A stretch of DNA of 64,000 nucleotides from Colletes latitarsis (taxonomy: Eukaryota > Arthropoda > Insecta > Hymenoptera > Colletidae), in NCBI RefSeq assembly GCF_051014445.1, contig NC_135137.1, forward strand, positions 14,447,501 to 14,511,500, read 5' to 3'. Below are positions 24,809 to 37,540 of the stretch, piece by piece. Both the position numbers and the translations under genes were made by a program. The stretch's first letter is position 1, and every line of letters begins with the position of its first letter. Below the pieces are notes generated by a model. That model was given only the letters and a program-made list of their open reading frames with translations, did no database searches and was not told where the DNA came from.

Positions 24809-27519
24809 GCATATTTCTCATACTTGATGGCCAGATTCTGGGCTTTCTCCGGTATGGGTCACGTAGTAATGAGGTACCACACTGAAACAGTCGACTAAAC
24901 CTGGTCTCGATCAATATTTTAGAATATAACGCATGTTAGGTCTAGGTTAGACCTGGGATTTGCCCTCATCAGACTCATACTTCCGCATTTATATCAATCT
25001 TGTTGGCCAGATCCTGGGCTTCCACTGGTTTGGATCACGTAGTAATGTGGTACCACACACAAATAGTCGACTAAACCTGGTCTCGATCAATATTTTAGAA
25101 TATAACGCATGTTATTTCTAGCTTAGGCCTGGGATTTGCCCTCATCAGACTCATACTTTCGCATTCTTCTCATACTTGTTGAACAGATCCTGGGTTTTTT
25201 CTGCTTTGGATCACTTAGTAATGTGGTACCACACTGAAACAGTCAATCAAACAACAGTATGTGTCAACATTTCAAAGGATATCGCATGTTAAGTCTGGGT
25301 TAGGTCTAGGATTTGCCCTCATCAGGCTCATACATTCTCATTTTTCGTATACTCGTTGACCAGATCCTGGGCTTTTTCTGGTTTGGATCACGTAGTAATG
25401 TGGTACCACACTGAAACAGTCAATTAAGCCTAGTCTGGGTCAACATTTCCAAGGATAACGCATGTCAGGTCTGGGTTAAGTCTGGGATTTGCACTCATCA
25501 GGCTCATATTTTCGCATATTTATCAATCTTGTTGGCCAGATCCTGGGCTTCCACTGGTTTGGATCACGTAGTAATGTGGTACCACACTGAAACAGTCAGC
25601 TATACCTGGTCTCGATCAATATTTTAGAGGGTAAATCATGTTAGGTATAGGTGAGGTCTGGGATTTGCTCTCATCTGGCTCATACTTTCGCATATTTCTC
25701 ATACTTGATGGCCAGAATCTGGGCTTGCTCCGGTATGGGTCACGTAGTAATGTGGTACCACACTGAAACAGTCGACTAAACCTGGTCACGATCAATATTT
25801 TAGAGGATAACGCATGTTAGGTACAGGTTAGGTCTGGGATGTGCTCTCATCAGGCTCATACGTTCGCATATTTCTCATACTTGATGGCCAGATTCTGGGC
25901 TTTCTCCGGTATGGGTCACGTAGTAATGTGGTACCCCACTGAAACAGTCGACTAAACCTGGTCATGATCAATATTTTAGGGGATAACGCATGTTAGGCCT
26001 AGGTTAGGTCTGGGATTTGCACTCATCAGTCTCATACTTTTGCATATTTCAGATACTTGATGGCCAGATTCTGGGCTTTTTTTGGCTTAGATCACGTAGT
26101 AATGGGGCACCACACTGAAACAGTCTATTAAACCTGGTATCGATCAATATCTTAGCGGATAACGCATGTTAGGCCTAGGTTAGTTCTGGGATTTGCTCTC
26201 ATCAGGCTCATACTTTCGCATATTTCTCATACTTGTTGGCCAGATCCAGGGCTTTTTCTGGTTTCGATCACGTTGTGATGTGGTACCACACAGACACAGT
26301 CGACTAAACCTGGTCTCGATCAATATTTCAGAGGATAACGCATGAGATGTCTGGGTTAGGTCTGGGATTTGCCCTCTCCAGTCTCATACTTTCGCATTCT
26401 TCACATACTTCTTGAACAGATCCTGGGTTTTTTCTGGTTGGGATCACATAGTAATGTGTTACAACACTGAAACAGTCGATTAAACCTGGTTTCGATCAAT
26501 GTTTTAGAGGATAACTCATGTTAGGTCTGGGTTAGGTCTAGGATTTGCCCTCATCAGGCTCATACTTTCGCATATTTCTCATACTTGTTGGCCAGATTCT
26601 GGGCTTTTTCCGGTATGGGTCACGTGGTAATGTGGTACCACACTCAAACAGTCAATTAAGCCTAGTCTGGGTCAACATTTCAAAGGAGAACGCATGTTAG
26701 GTATAGGTTAGGTCTGCGATTTGTTCACATCAGGCTCATACTTTCGCATATTTAGCAATCTTGTTGGCCAGATCCTGGGCTTCCACTGGTTTGGATCACA
26801 TAGTAATGTGGTACCACACTGACACAGTCAATTAAACCTGGTTTCGATCAACATTTTAGACGATAACACATGTTAGGACTAGGTTAGGTCTAGGATTTGC
26901 ACTGATCAGGCTCATACTTTCGCATTCTTCACATACTTCTTGAACAGATCCTGGGTTTTTTCTGGTTGGGATCACATAGTAATGTGTTACCACACTCAAA
27001 CAGTCGATTAAACCTGGTTTCGATCAATGTTTTAGAGGATAACTCATGTTAGGTCTGGGTTAGGTCTAGGATTTGCCGTCATCAGGCTCATACTTTCGCA
27101 TATTTCTCATACCTGTTGGCCAGATTCTGGGCTTTTTCCGGTATGGGACACGTGGTAATGTGGTACCACACTGAAACAGTCAATGAAGCCTAGTCTGGGT
27201 CAACATTTCAAAGGATAACGCATGTTAGGTATAGGTTAGGTCTGGGATTTGCTCTCATCAGGCTCATACTTTCGCATATTTCTCATACTTGATGGCCAGA
27301 TTCTGGTCTTTTTCCGGTATGGGTCACGTGGTAATGTGGTACCACACTGAAACAGTCAATTAAGCCTAGTCTGGGTCAACATTTCAAAGGATAACGCATG
27401 TTAGGTATAGATTTGGTTTGGGATTTGCCCTCATCAGACTCATACATTCGCATTCTTCACGTACTTCTTGAACAGATCCTGGGTTTTTTCTGGTAGGGAT
27501 CACGTTGTAATGTGGTACC
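24809..27519. repeat. 18-monomer HOR unit, copy 2 (2.7 kb, truncated)
   Basis: Tracks copy 1 for about 2.7 kb with few visible differences (for example GAGTTACAAC at 23287 reads GTGTTACAAC here, and TTTTTTCACATC reads TTTGTTCACATC). It leaves the pattern at about 27520, where the monomer continues TATGGGATAACG instead of TAGGGGATAACG. Confidence 0.85.
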
Positions 27520-28255
27520 ACACTGAAACAGTCGACTAAACCTGGTCACGATCAATATTTTATGGGATAACGCATGTTAGGTATAGGTTAGGTCTGGGAT
27601 TTGCTCTCATCAGGCTCATACTTTCGCATATTTATCAATCATATTCGCCAGATCCTGGGCTTCCACTGGTTTGGATCACGTAGTAATGTGGTACCACACT
27701 GAAACAGTCGACTAAACCTGGTCACGATCAATATTTCAGAGGATAACGCATGTTAGGTCTAGGTTAGGCCTGGGATTTGCACTCATCAGACTCATACTTT
27801 CGCATTCTTTACGTACTTCTTGAACAGATCCTGGGTTTTTTCTGGTTGGGATGTGGTACCACACTGAAACAGTCGACTAAACCTGGTCACGATCAATATT
27901 TTAGGGGATAACGCATGTTAGGTCTAGGTTAGGTCTGGGATTTGCACTCATCAGGCTCATACTTTCGCATATTTCTCATACTTGATGGCCAGATTCTGGG
28001 CTTTCTCCGGTATGGGACACGTGGTAATGTGGTACCACACTGAAACAGTCAATTAAGCCTAGTCTGGGTCAACATTTCAAAGGATAACGCATGTTAGGTA
28101 TAGATTTGGTCTGGGATTTACCCTCATCAGAATCATACTTTCGCATTCTTCACGTACTCCTTGAACAGATCCTGGGTTTTTTCTGGTTGGGATCACGTTG
28201 TAATGTGGTACCACACTGAAACAGTCGACTAAACCTGGTCACGATCATTATTTTA
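27520..28255. repeat. Satellite containing an 11-bp-deleted monomer
   Basis: About four monomers. From about 27676 onward it is the source or copy of 35408 onward (offset 7732 bp), including the shared 11-bp deletion at 27848. No gene. Confidence 0.83.
27848..27856. other. 11-bp deletion junction, copy 1
   Basis: The usual GGGATCACGTTGTAATGTGG is shortened to GGGATGTGG, losing 11 bp between two AT dinucleotides. The monomer is 165 bp instead of 176. The identical junction recurs at 35580, 37857 and 43479, which argues for a single origin followed by copying. Confidence 0.9.
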
Positions 28256-29540
28256 GGGGATAACGCATGTTAGGTCTAGGTTAGGACTGGGATTTGCACT
28301 CATCAGGCTCATACTTTCGCATATTTCTCATACTTGATGGCCAGATTCTGACCTTTCTCCGGTATGGGTCACGTAGTAATGTGGTACCACACTGAAACAG
28401 TCGACTAAACCTGGTCACGATCAATATTTTATGGGATAATGCATGTTAGGTATAGGTTAGGTCTGGGATTTGCTCTCATCAGGCTCATACCTTCGCATAT
28501 TTATCAATCTTGTTGGCCAGATCCTGGGCTTCCACTGGTTTGGATCACGTAGTAATGTGGTACCACACTGAAACAGTCGACTAAACCTGGTCTCGATCAA
28601 TATTTTAGACGATAACACATGTTAGGTCTGTGTTAGGTCTGGGATTTGCACTCATCAGGGTCATACTTTCGCATATTTCTCATACTTGATGGCCAGATTC
28701 TGGGCTTTTTCCGGTATGGGTCACGTGGTAATGTGGTACCACACTGAAACAGTCAATTAAGCCTAGTCTGGGTCAACATTTCAAAGGGTAACGCATGTTA
28801 GGTATAGATTTGGTTTGGGATTTGCCCTCATCAGACTCATACTTTCGCATTCTTCACGTACTTCTTGAACAGATCCTGGGTTTTTTCTGGTTGGGATCAC
28901 GTTGTAATGTGGTACCACACTGAAACAGTCGACTAAACCTGGTCACGATCATTATTTTAGGGGATAACGCATGTTAGGTCTAGGTTAGGTCTGGGATTTG
29001 CTCTCATCAGGCTCATACTTTCGCATATTTCTCATACTTGATGGCCAGATTCTGGGCTTTCTCCGGTATGGGTCACGTAGTAATGTGGTACCCCACTGAA
29101 ACAGTCGACTAAACCTGGTCATGATCAATATTTTAGGGGATAACGCATGTTAGGCCTAGGTTAGGTCTGGGATTTGCACTCATCAGTCTCATACTTTTGC
29201 ATATTTCAGATACTTGATGGCCAGATTCTGGGCTTTTTTTGGCTTAGAGCACGTAGTAATGGGGCACCACACTGAAACAGTCTATTAAACCTGGTATCGA
29301 TCAATATCTTAGAGGATAACGCATGTTAGGTCTAGGTTAGGTCTGGGATTTGTTCTCATCAGGCTCATACTTTCGCATATTTCTCATACTTGGTGGCCAG
29401 ATCCTGGGCTTTTTCTGGTTTGGATCACGTTGTAATGTGGTACCACACTGAAACAGTCGACTAAGCTTGGTCACGATCAATATTTTAGAGGATAACGCAT
29501 GTTAGGTATAGGTTAGGTCTGGGATTTGCTCTCATCAGGC
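28256..29540. repeat. 20-monomer-spaced block, copy 1
   Basis: Matches 31775-33059 at about 3519 bp (20 monomers minus 1 bp): GACCTTTCTCC at 28350 and 31869, CAGATACTTG at 29207 and 32726. It also matches part of 35988-36920. The 36-kb copy lacks about two monomers found here between roughly 28640 and 29000. Confidence 0.83.
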
Positions 29541-31774
29541 TCATACTTTCGCATATTTATCAATCTTGTTGGCCAGATCCTGGGCTTCCACTGGTTTGGA
29601 TCACGTAGTAATGTGGTACCACACTGAAACAGTCGACTAAACCTGGTCACGATCAATATTTTAGGGGATAACGCATGTTTGGTATAGGTTAGGTCTGGGA
29701 TTTGCTCTCATCAGGCTCATACTTTCGCATTCTTCACATACTTCTTGAACAGATCCTGGGCTTTTTCTGGTTGGGATCACATAGTAATGTGTTAGCACAC
29801 TCAAACAGTCGATTAAACCTGGTTTCGATCAATGTTTTAGAGGACAACTCATGTTCAGTCTGGGTTAGGTCTAGGATTTGCCGTCATCAGGCTCATACTT
29901 TCGCATATTTCTCATACTTGTTGGCCAGATTCTGGGCTTTTCCGGTATGGGACACGTGGTAATGTGGTACCACACTGAAACAGTCAATGAAGCCTAGTCT
30001 GGGTCAACATTTCAAAGGATAACGCATGTTAGGTATAGGTTAGGTCTGGGATTTGCTCTCATCAGGCTCATACATTCGCATATTTCTCATACTTGATGGC
30101 CCGATTCTGGGCTTATTCCGGTGTGGGTCACGTGGTAATGTGGTACCACACTGAAACAGTCAATTAAGCCTAGTCTGGGTCAACATTTCAAAGGATAACG
30201 CATGTTAGGTATAGATTTGGTTTGGGATTTGCCCTCATCAGACTCATACTTTCGCATTCTTCACGTACTTCTTGAACAGATCCTGGGTTTTTTCTGGTTG
30301 GGATCACGTTGTAATGTGGTACCACACTGAAACAGTCGACTAAACCTGGTCACGATCATTATTTTAGGGGATAACGCATGTTAGGTCTAGGTTAGGTCTG
30401 GGATTTGCTCTCATCAGGCTCATACTTTCGCATATTTCTCATACTTGTTGGCCAGATCCTGGGCTTTTTCTAGTTTGGATCACGTTGTAATGTGGTACCA
30501 CACTGAAACAGTCGACTAAACTTGGTCACGATCAATATTTTAGAGGATAACGCATGTTAGGTATAGGTTAGGTCTGGGATTTGCTCTCATCAGGCTCATA
30601 CTTTCGCATATTTATCAATCATGTTCGCCAGATCCTGGGCTTCCACTGGTTTGGATCACGTAGTAATGTGGTACCACACTGAAACAGTCGACTAAACCTG
30701 GTCACGATCAATATTTTAGGGGATAACGCATGTTAGGTATAGGTTAGGTCTGGGATTTGCTCTCATCAGGCTCATACTTTCGCATTCTTCACATACTTGT
30801 TGGCCAGATTCTGGGCTTTCTCCGGTATGGGTCACGTAGTAATGTGGTACCACACTGAAACAGTCGACTAAACCTGGTCTCGATCAATATTTCAGAGGAT
30901 AACGCATGTTAGGCCTAGGTTAGGCCTGGGATTTGCCCTCATCAGACTCATACTTTCGCATTCTTCACATACTTCTTGAACAGATCCTGGGTTTTTTCTG
31001 GTTCGGATCACGTTGTAATGTGGTACCACAATGAAACAGTCGACTAAACCTGGTCACGATCAATATTTTATGGGATAACGCATGTTAGGTATAGGTTAGG
31101 TCTGGGATTTGCTCTCATCAGGCTCATACATTCGCATATTTATCAATCTTGTTGGCCAGATCCTGGGCTTCCACTGGTTTGGATCACGTAGTAATGTGGT
31201 GCCACACTGAAACAGTCGACTAAACCTGGTCACGATCAATATTTTAGGGGATAACGCATGTTAGGTCTAGGTTAGGACTGGGATTTGCACTCATCAGGCT
31301 CATACTTTCGCATATTTCTCATACTTGTTGGCCAGATTCTGGGCTTTCTCCGGTATGGGTCACGTGGTAATGTGGTACCACACTGAAACAGTCAATTAAG
31401 CCTAGTCTGGGTCAACATTTCAAAGGATAACGCATGTTAGGTATAGATTTGGTTTGGGATTTGCCCTCATCAGACTCATACATTCGCATTCTTCACGTAC
31501 TTCTTGAACAGATCCTGGGTTTTCTCTGGTAGGGATCACGTTGTAATGTGGTACCACACTGAAACAGTCGACTAAACCTGGTCACGATCAATATTTTATG
31601 GGATAACGCATGTTAGGTATAGGTTAGGTCTGGGATTTGCTCTCATCAGGCTCATACATTCGCATATTTATCAATCTTGTTGGCCAGATCCTGGGCTTCC
31701 ACTGGTTTGGATCACGTAGTAATGTGGTGCCACACTGAAACAGTCGACTAAACCTGGTCACGATCAATATTTTA
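29541..31774. repeat. Satellite with 17-monomer and 3-monomer repeats
   Basis: 30068-30735 recurs at 33060-33727, exactly 2992 bp or 17 monomers away (ATAGATTT at 30211 and 33203). A three-monomer repeat (528 bp) links about 31060-31320 with 31588-31848. A monomer at 29930-29945 has lost one T of CTTTTTCCGG, as has the monomer at 37321. No gene; a chance open frame at 29702-29962 spans these variants. Confidence 0.82.
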
Positions 31775-33059
31775 GGGGATAACGCATGTTAGGTCTAGGT
31801 TAGGACTGGGATTTGCACTCATCAGGCTCATACTTTCGCATATTTCTCATACTTGATGGCCAGATTCTGACCTTTCTCCGGTATGGGTCACGTAGTAATG
31901 TGGTACCACACTGAAACAGTCGACTAAACCTGGTCACGATCAATATTTTATGGGATAACGCATGTTAGGTATAGGTTAGGTCTGGGATTTGCTCTCATCA
32001 GGCTCATACCTTCGCATATTTATCAATCTTGTTGGCCAGATCCTGGGCTTCCACTGGTTTGGATCACGTAGTAATGTGGTACCACACTGAAACAGTCGAC
32101 TAAACCTGGTCTCGATCAATATTTTAGACGATAACACATGTTAGGTCTGTGTTAGGTCTGGGATTTGCACTCATCAGGCTCATACTTTCGCATATTTCTC
32201 ATACTTGATGGCCAGATTCTGGGCTTTTTCCGGTATGGGTCACGTGGTAATGTGGTACCACACTGAAATAGTCAATTAAGCCTAGTCTGGGTCAACATTT
32301 CAAAGGGTAACGCATGTTAGGTATAGATTTGGTTTGGGATTTGCCCTCATCAGACTCATACTTTCGCATTCTTCACGTACTTCTTGAACAGATCCTGGGT
32401 TTTTTCTGGTTGGGATCACGTTGTAATGTGGTACCACACTGAAACAGTCGACTAAACCTGGTCACGATCATTATTTTAGGGGATAACGCATGTTAGGTCT
32501 AGGTTAGGTCTGGGATTTGCTCTCATCAGGCTCATACTTTCGCATATTTCTCATACTTGATGGCCAGATTCTGGGCTTTCTCCGGTATGGGTCACGTGGT
32601 AATGTGGTACCCCACTGAAACAGTCGACTAAACCTGGTCATGATCAATATTTTAGGGGATAACGCATGTTAGGCCTAGGTTAGGTCTGGGATTTGCACTC
32701 ATCAGTCTCATACTTTTGCATATTTCAGATACTTGATGGCCAGATTCTGGGCTTTTTTTGGCTTAGATCACGTAGTAATGGGGCACCACACTGAAACAGT
32801 CTATTAAACCTGGTATCGATCAATATCTTAGAGGATAACGCATGTTAGGTCTAGGTTAGGTCTGGGATTTGTTCTCATCAGGCTCATACTTTCGCATATT
32901 TCTCATACTTGTTGGCCAGATCCTGGGCTTTTTCTGGTTTGGATCACGTTGTAATGTGGTACCACACTGAAACAGTCGACTAAGCTTGGTCACGATCAAT
33001 ATTTTAGAGGATAACGCATGTTAGGTATAGGTTAGGTCTGGGATTTGCTCTCATCAGGC
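31775..33059. repeat. 20-monomer-spaced block, copy 2
   Basis: Copy of 28256-29540 with few differences, for example CACGTGGTAATG in place of CACGTAGTAATG near 32595. At about 33060 it jumps to sequence matching 30068, so three monomers of the first region are skipped. Confidence 0.83.
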
Positions 33060-35407
33060 TCATACATCCGCATATTTCTGATACTTGATGGCCAGATTCT
33101 GGGCTTTTTCCGGTGTGGGTCACGTGGTAATGTGGTACCACACTGAAACAGTCAATTAAGCCTAGTCTGGGTCAACATTTCAAAGGATAACGCATGTTAG
33201 GTATAGATTTGGTTTGGGATTTGCCCTCATCAGACTCATACTTTCGCATTCTTCACGTACTTCTTGAACAGATCCTGGGTTTTTTCTGGTTGGGATCACG
33301 TTGTAATGTGGTACCACACTGAAACAGTCGACTAAACCTGGTCACGATCATTATTTTAGGGGATAACGCATGTTAGGTCTAGGTTAGGTCTGGGATTTGC
33401 TCTCATCAGGCTCATACTTTCGCATATTTCTCATACTTGTTGGCCAGATCCTGGGCTTTTTCTAGTTTGGATCACGTTGTAATGTGGTACCACACTGAAA
33501 CAGTCGACTAAACTTGGTCACGATCAATATTTTAGAGGATAACGCATGTTAGGTATAGGTTAGGTCTGGGATTTGCTCTCATCAGGCTCATACTTTCGCA
33601 TATTTATCAATCATGTTCGCCAGATCCTGGGCTTCCACTGGTTTGGATCACGTAGTAATGGGGTACCACACTGAAACAGACGACTAAACCTGGTCACGAT
33701 CAATATTTTAGGGGATAACGCATGTTAGGTCTAGGTTAGGTCTGGGATTTGCACTCAGCAGGCTCATACTTTCGCATATTTCTCATACTTGTTGGCCAGA
33801 TTCTGGGCTTTCTCCGGTATGGGTCACGTAGTAATGTGGTACCACACTGAAACAGTCGACTAAACCTGGTCTCGATCAATATTTCAGAGGATAACGCATG
33901 TTAGGCCTAGGTTAGGCCTGGGATTTGCCCTCATCAGACTCATACTTTCGCATTCTTCACATACTTCTTGAACAGATCCTGGGTTTTTTCTGGTTCGGAT
34001 CACATAGTAATGTGTTACCACACTGAAGCAGTCGATTAAACCTGGTTTCGATCAATATTTTAGAGGATAACTCATGTTAAGTCTGGGGTAGGTCTAGGAT
34101 TTGCCCTCATCAGGCTCATACTTTCGCATATTTCTCATACTTGATGGCCAGATTCTGGGCTATTTCCGGTATGGGTCACGTAGTAATGTGGCACCACACT
34201 GAAACAGTCGACTAACCCTGGTCACGATCAATATTTTAGGGGATAACGCATGTTAGGTCTAGGTTAGGTCTGGGATTTGCACTCATCAGGCTCATACTTT
34301 CGCATATTTCTCATACTTGATGACCAGATTCTGGGCTTTCGCCGGTATGGGTCACGTAGTAATGTGGTACCACACTGAAACAGTCGACTAAACTTGGTCA
34401 CGATCAATATTTTAGGGGATAACGCATGTTAGGTCTAGGTTAGGTCTGGGATTTGCACTCATCAGGCTCATACTTTCGCATATTTCTCATACTTGATGGC
34501 CAGATTCTGGGCTTTCTCCGGTATGGGTCACGTAGTAATGTGGTACCACACTGAAACAGTCGACTAAATCTGGTCACGATCAATATTTTAGGGGATAACG
34601 CATGTTAGGTCTAGGTTAGGTCTGGGATTTGCACTAATCAGGCTCATACTTTCGCATATTTCTCATACTTGATGGCCAGATTCTGGGCTTTCTCCGGTAT
34701 AGGTCACGTAGTAATGTGGTACCACACTGAAACAGTCGACTAAACCTGGTCTCGATCAACATTTCAAAGGATAACGCATGTTAGGTATAGGTTAGGTCTG
34801 GGATTTGCTCTCATCTGGCTCATATTTTCGCATATTTATCAATCTTGTTGGCCAGATCCTGGGCTTCCACTGGCTTGGATCAGATAGTAATTTGGTACCA
34901 CACTGACACAGTCAATTAAACCTGGTTTCGATCAATATTTTAGAGGATAGCACACGTTAGGTCAAGGTTAGGTCTGGGATTTGCACTCATCAGGCTCATA
35001 CTTTCGCATATTTCTCATACTTGATGGCCAGATTCTGGGCTTTTTCCGGTATGGGACACGTGGTAATGTGGTACCACACTGAAACAGTCAATGAAGCCTA
35101 GTCTGGGTCAACATTTCAAAGGATAACGCATGTTAGGTCAAGGTTAGGTCTGGGATTTGCTCTCATCAGGCTCATACTTTCGCATATTTCTCATACTTGA
35201 TGGCCAGATTCTGGGCTTTTTCCGGTATGGGTCACGTGGTAATGTGGTACCACACTGAAACAGTCAATTAAGCCTAGTCTGGGTCAACATTTCAAAGGAT
35301 TACGCATGTTAGGTATAGATTTGGTTTGGGATTTGCCCTCATCAGACTCATACATTCGCATTCTTCACGTACTTCTTGAACAGATCCTGGGTTTTTTCCG
35401 GTATGGG
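33060..35407. repeat. Satellite; 17-monomer copy, then mixed monomers
   Basis: 33060-33727 copies 30068-30735. Four similar monomers around 34190-34740 carry GACTAAACCTGGTCACG-type or close variants in a row, a locally homogeneous run. 34690-35000 belongs to a recurring set with CCGGTATAGGTCACG followed by GGATCAGATAG monomers. Relatives start near 39780, 48750, 53850 and 55080, and a variant near 44000. Confidence 0.8.
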
Positions 35408-37540
35408 TCACGTAGTAATGTGGTACCACACTGAAACAGTCGACTAAACCTGGTCACGATCAATATTTCAGAGGATAACGCATGTTAGGTCTAGGTTAGG
35501 CCTGGGATTTGCACTCATCAGACTCATACTTTCGCATTCTTTACGTACTTCTTGAACAGATCCTGGGTTTTTTCTGGTTGGGATGTGGTACCACACTGAA
35601 ACAGTCGACTAAACCTGGTCACGATCAATAGTTTAGGGGATAACACATGTTAGGTCTAGGTTAGGTCTGGGATTTGCACTCATCAGGCTCATACTTTCGC
35701 ATATTTCTCATACTTGATGGCCAGATTTTGGGCTTTCTCCGGTATGGGACACGTGGTAATGTGGTACCACACTGAAACAGTCAATTAAGCCTAGTCTGGG
35801 TCAACATTTCAAAGGATAACGCATGTTAGGTATAGATTTGGTCTGGGATTTACCCTCATCAGAATCATACTTTCGCATTCTTCACGTACTTCTTGAACAG
35901 ATCCTGGGTTTTTTCTGGTTGGGATCACGTTGTAATGTGGTACCACACTGAAACAGTCGACTAAACCTGGTCACGATCATTATTTTAGGGGATAACGCAT
36001 GTTAGGTCTAGGTTAGGACTGGGATTTGCACTCATCAGGCTCATACTTTCGCATATTTCTCATACTTGATTGCCAGATTCTGACCTTTCTCCGGTATGGG
36101 TCACGTAGTAATGTGGTACCACACTGAAACAGTCGACTAAACCTGGTCACGATCAATATTTTATGGGATAACGCATGTTAGGTATAGGTTAGGTCTGGGA
36201 TTTGCTCTCATCAGGCTCATACCTTCGCATATTTATCAATCTTGTTGGCCAGATCCTGGGCTTCCACTGGTTTGGATCACGTAGTAATGTGGTACCACAC
36301 TGAAACAGTCGACTAAACCTGGTCTCGATCAATATTTTAGACGATAACACATGTTAGGTCTGTGTTAGTTCTGGGATTTGCACTCATCAGGCTCATACTT
36401 TCGCATATTTCTCATACTTGATGGCCAGATTCTGGGCTTTCTCCGGTATGGGTCACGTAGTAATGTGGTACCCCACTGAAACAGTCGACTAAACCTGGTC
36501 ATGATCAATATTTTAGGGGATAACGCATGTTAGGCCTAGGTTAGGTCTGGGATTTGCACTCATCAGTCTCATACTTTTGCATATTTCAGATACTTGATGG
36601 CCAGATTCTGGGCTTTTTTTGGCTTAGATCACGTAGTAATGGGGCACCACACTGAAACAGTCTATTAAACCTGGTATCGATCAATATCTTAGAGGATAAC
36701 GCATGTGAGGTCTAGGTTAGGTCTGGGATTTGCTCTCATCAGGCTCATACTTTCGCGTATTTCTCATACTTGTTGGCCAGATCCTGGGCTTTTTCTGGTT
36801 TGGATCACGTTGTAATGTGGTACCACACTGAAACAGTCGACTAAGCTTGGTCACGATCAATATTTTAGAGGATAACGCATGTTAGGTATAGGTTAGGTCT
36901 GGTATTTGCTCTCATCAGGCTCATACTTTCGCATATTTATCAATCTTGTTGGCCAGATCCTGGGCTTCCACTGGTTTGGATCACGTAGTAATGTGGTACC
37001 ACACTGAAACAGTCGACTAAACCTGGTCACGATCAATATTTTAGGGGATAACGCATGTTAGGTATAGGTTAGGTCTGGGATTTGCTCTCATCAGGCTCAT
37101 ACTTTCGCATTCTTCACATACTTCTTGAACAGATCCTGGGCTTTTTCTGGTTGGGATCACATAGTAATGTGTTACCACACTCAAACAGTCGATTAAACCT
37201 GGTTTCGATCAATGTTTTAGAGGATAACTCATGTTAGGTCTGGGTTAGGTCTAGGATTTGCCGTCATCAGGCTCATACTTTCGCATATTTCTCATACTTG
37301 TTGGCCAGATTCTGGGCTTTTCCGGTATGGGACACGTGGTAATGTGGTACCACACTGAAACAGTCAATGAAGCCTAGTCTGGGTCAACATTTCAAAGGAT
37401 AACGCATGTTAGGTATAGGTTAGGTCTGGGATTTGCTCTCATCAGGCTCATACATTCGCATATTTCTCATACTTGATGGCCAGATTCTGGGCTTTTTCCG
37501 GTGTGGGTCACGTGGTAATGTGGTACCACACTGAAACAGT
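35408..37540. repeat. Copy of 27676-30160 lacking two monomers
   Basis: 35408 to about 36370 tracks 27676-28640 at 7732 bp, including the 11-bp deletion at 35580. From about 36420 to 37540 the offset is 7380 bp, 352 bp or exactly two monomers less. The later block therefore lost, or the earlier one gained, two whole monomers. The single-T deletion at 37321 matches the one at 29941. Similarity stops near 37540. Confidence 0.85.
35580..35588. other. 11-bp deletion junction, copy 2
   Basis: GGGATGTGG junction identical to that at 27848, 7732 bp downstream, inside the copied block. The surrounding monomers (ATTCTTTACG before, GACTAAACC after) are shared. Confidence 0.9.
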
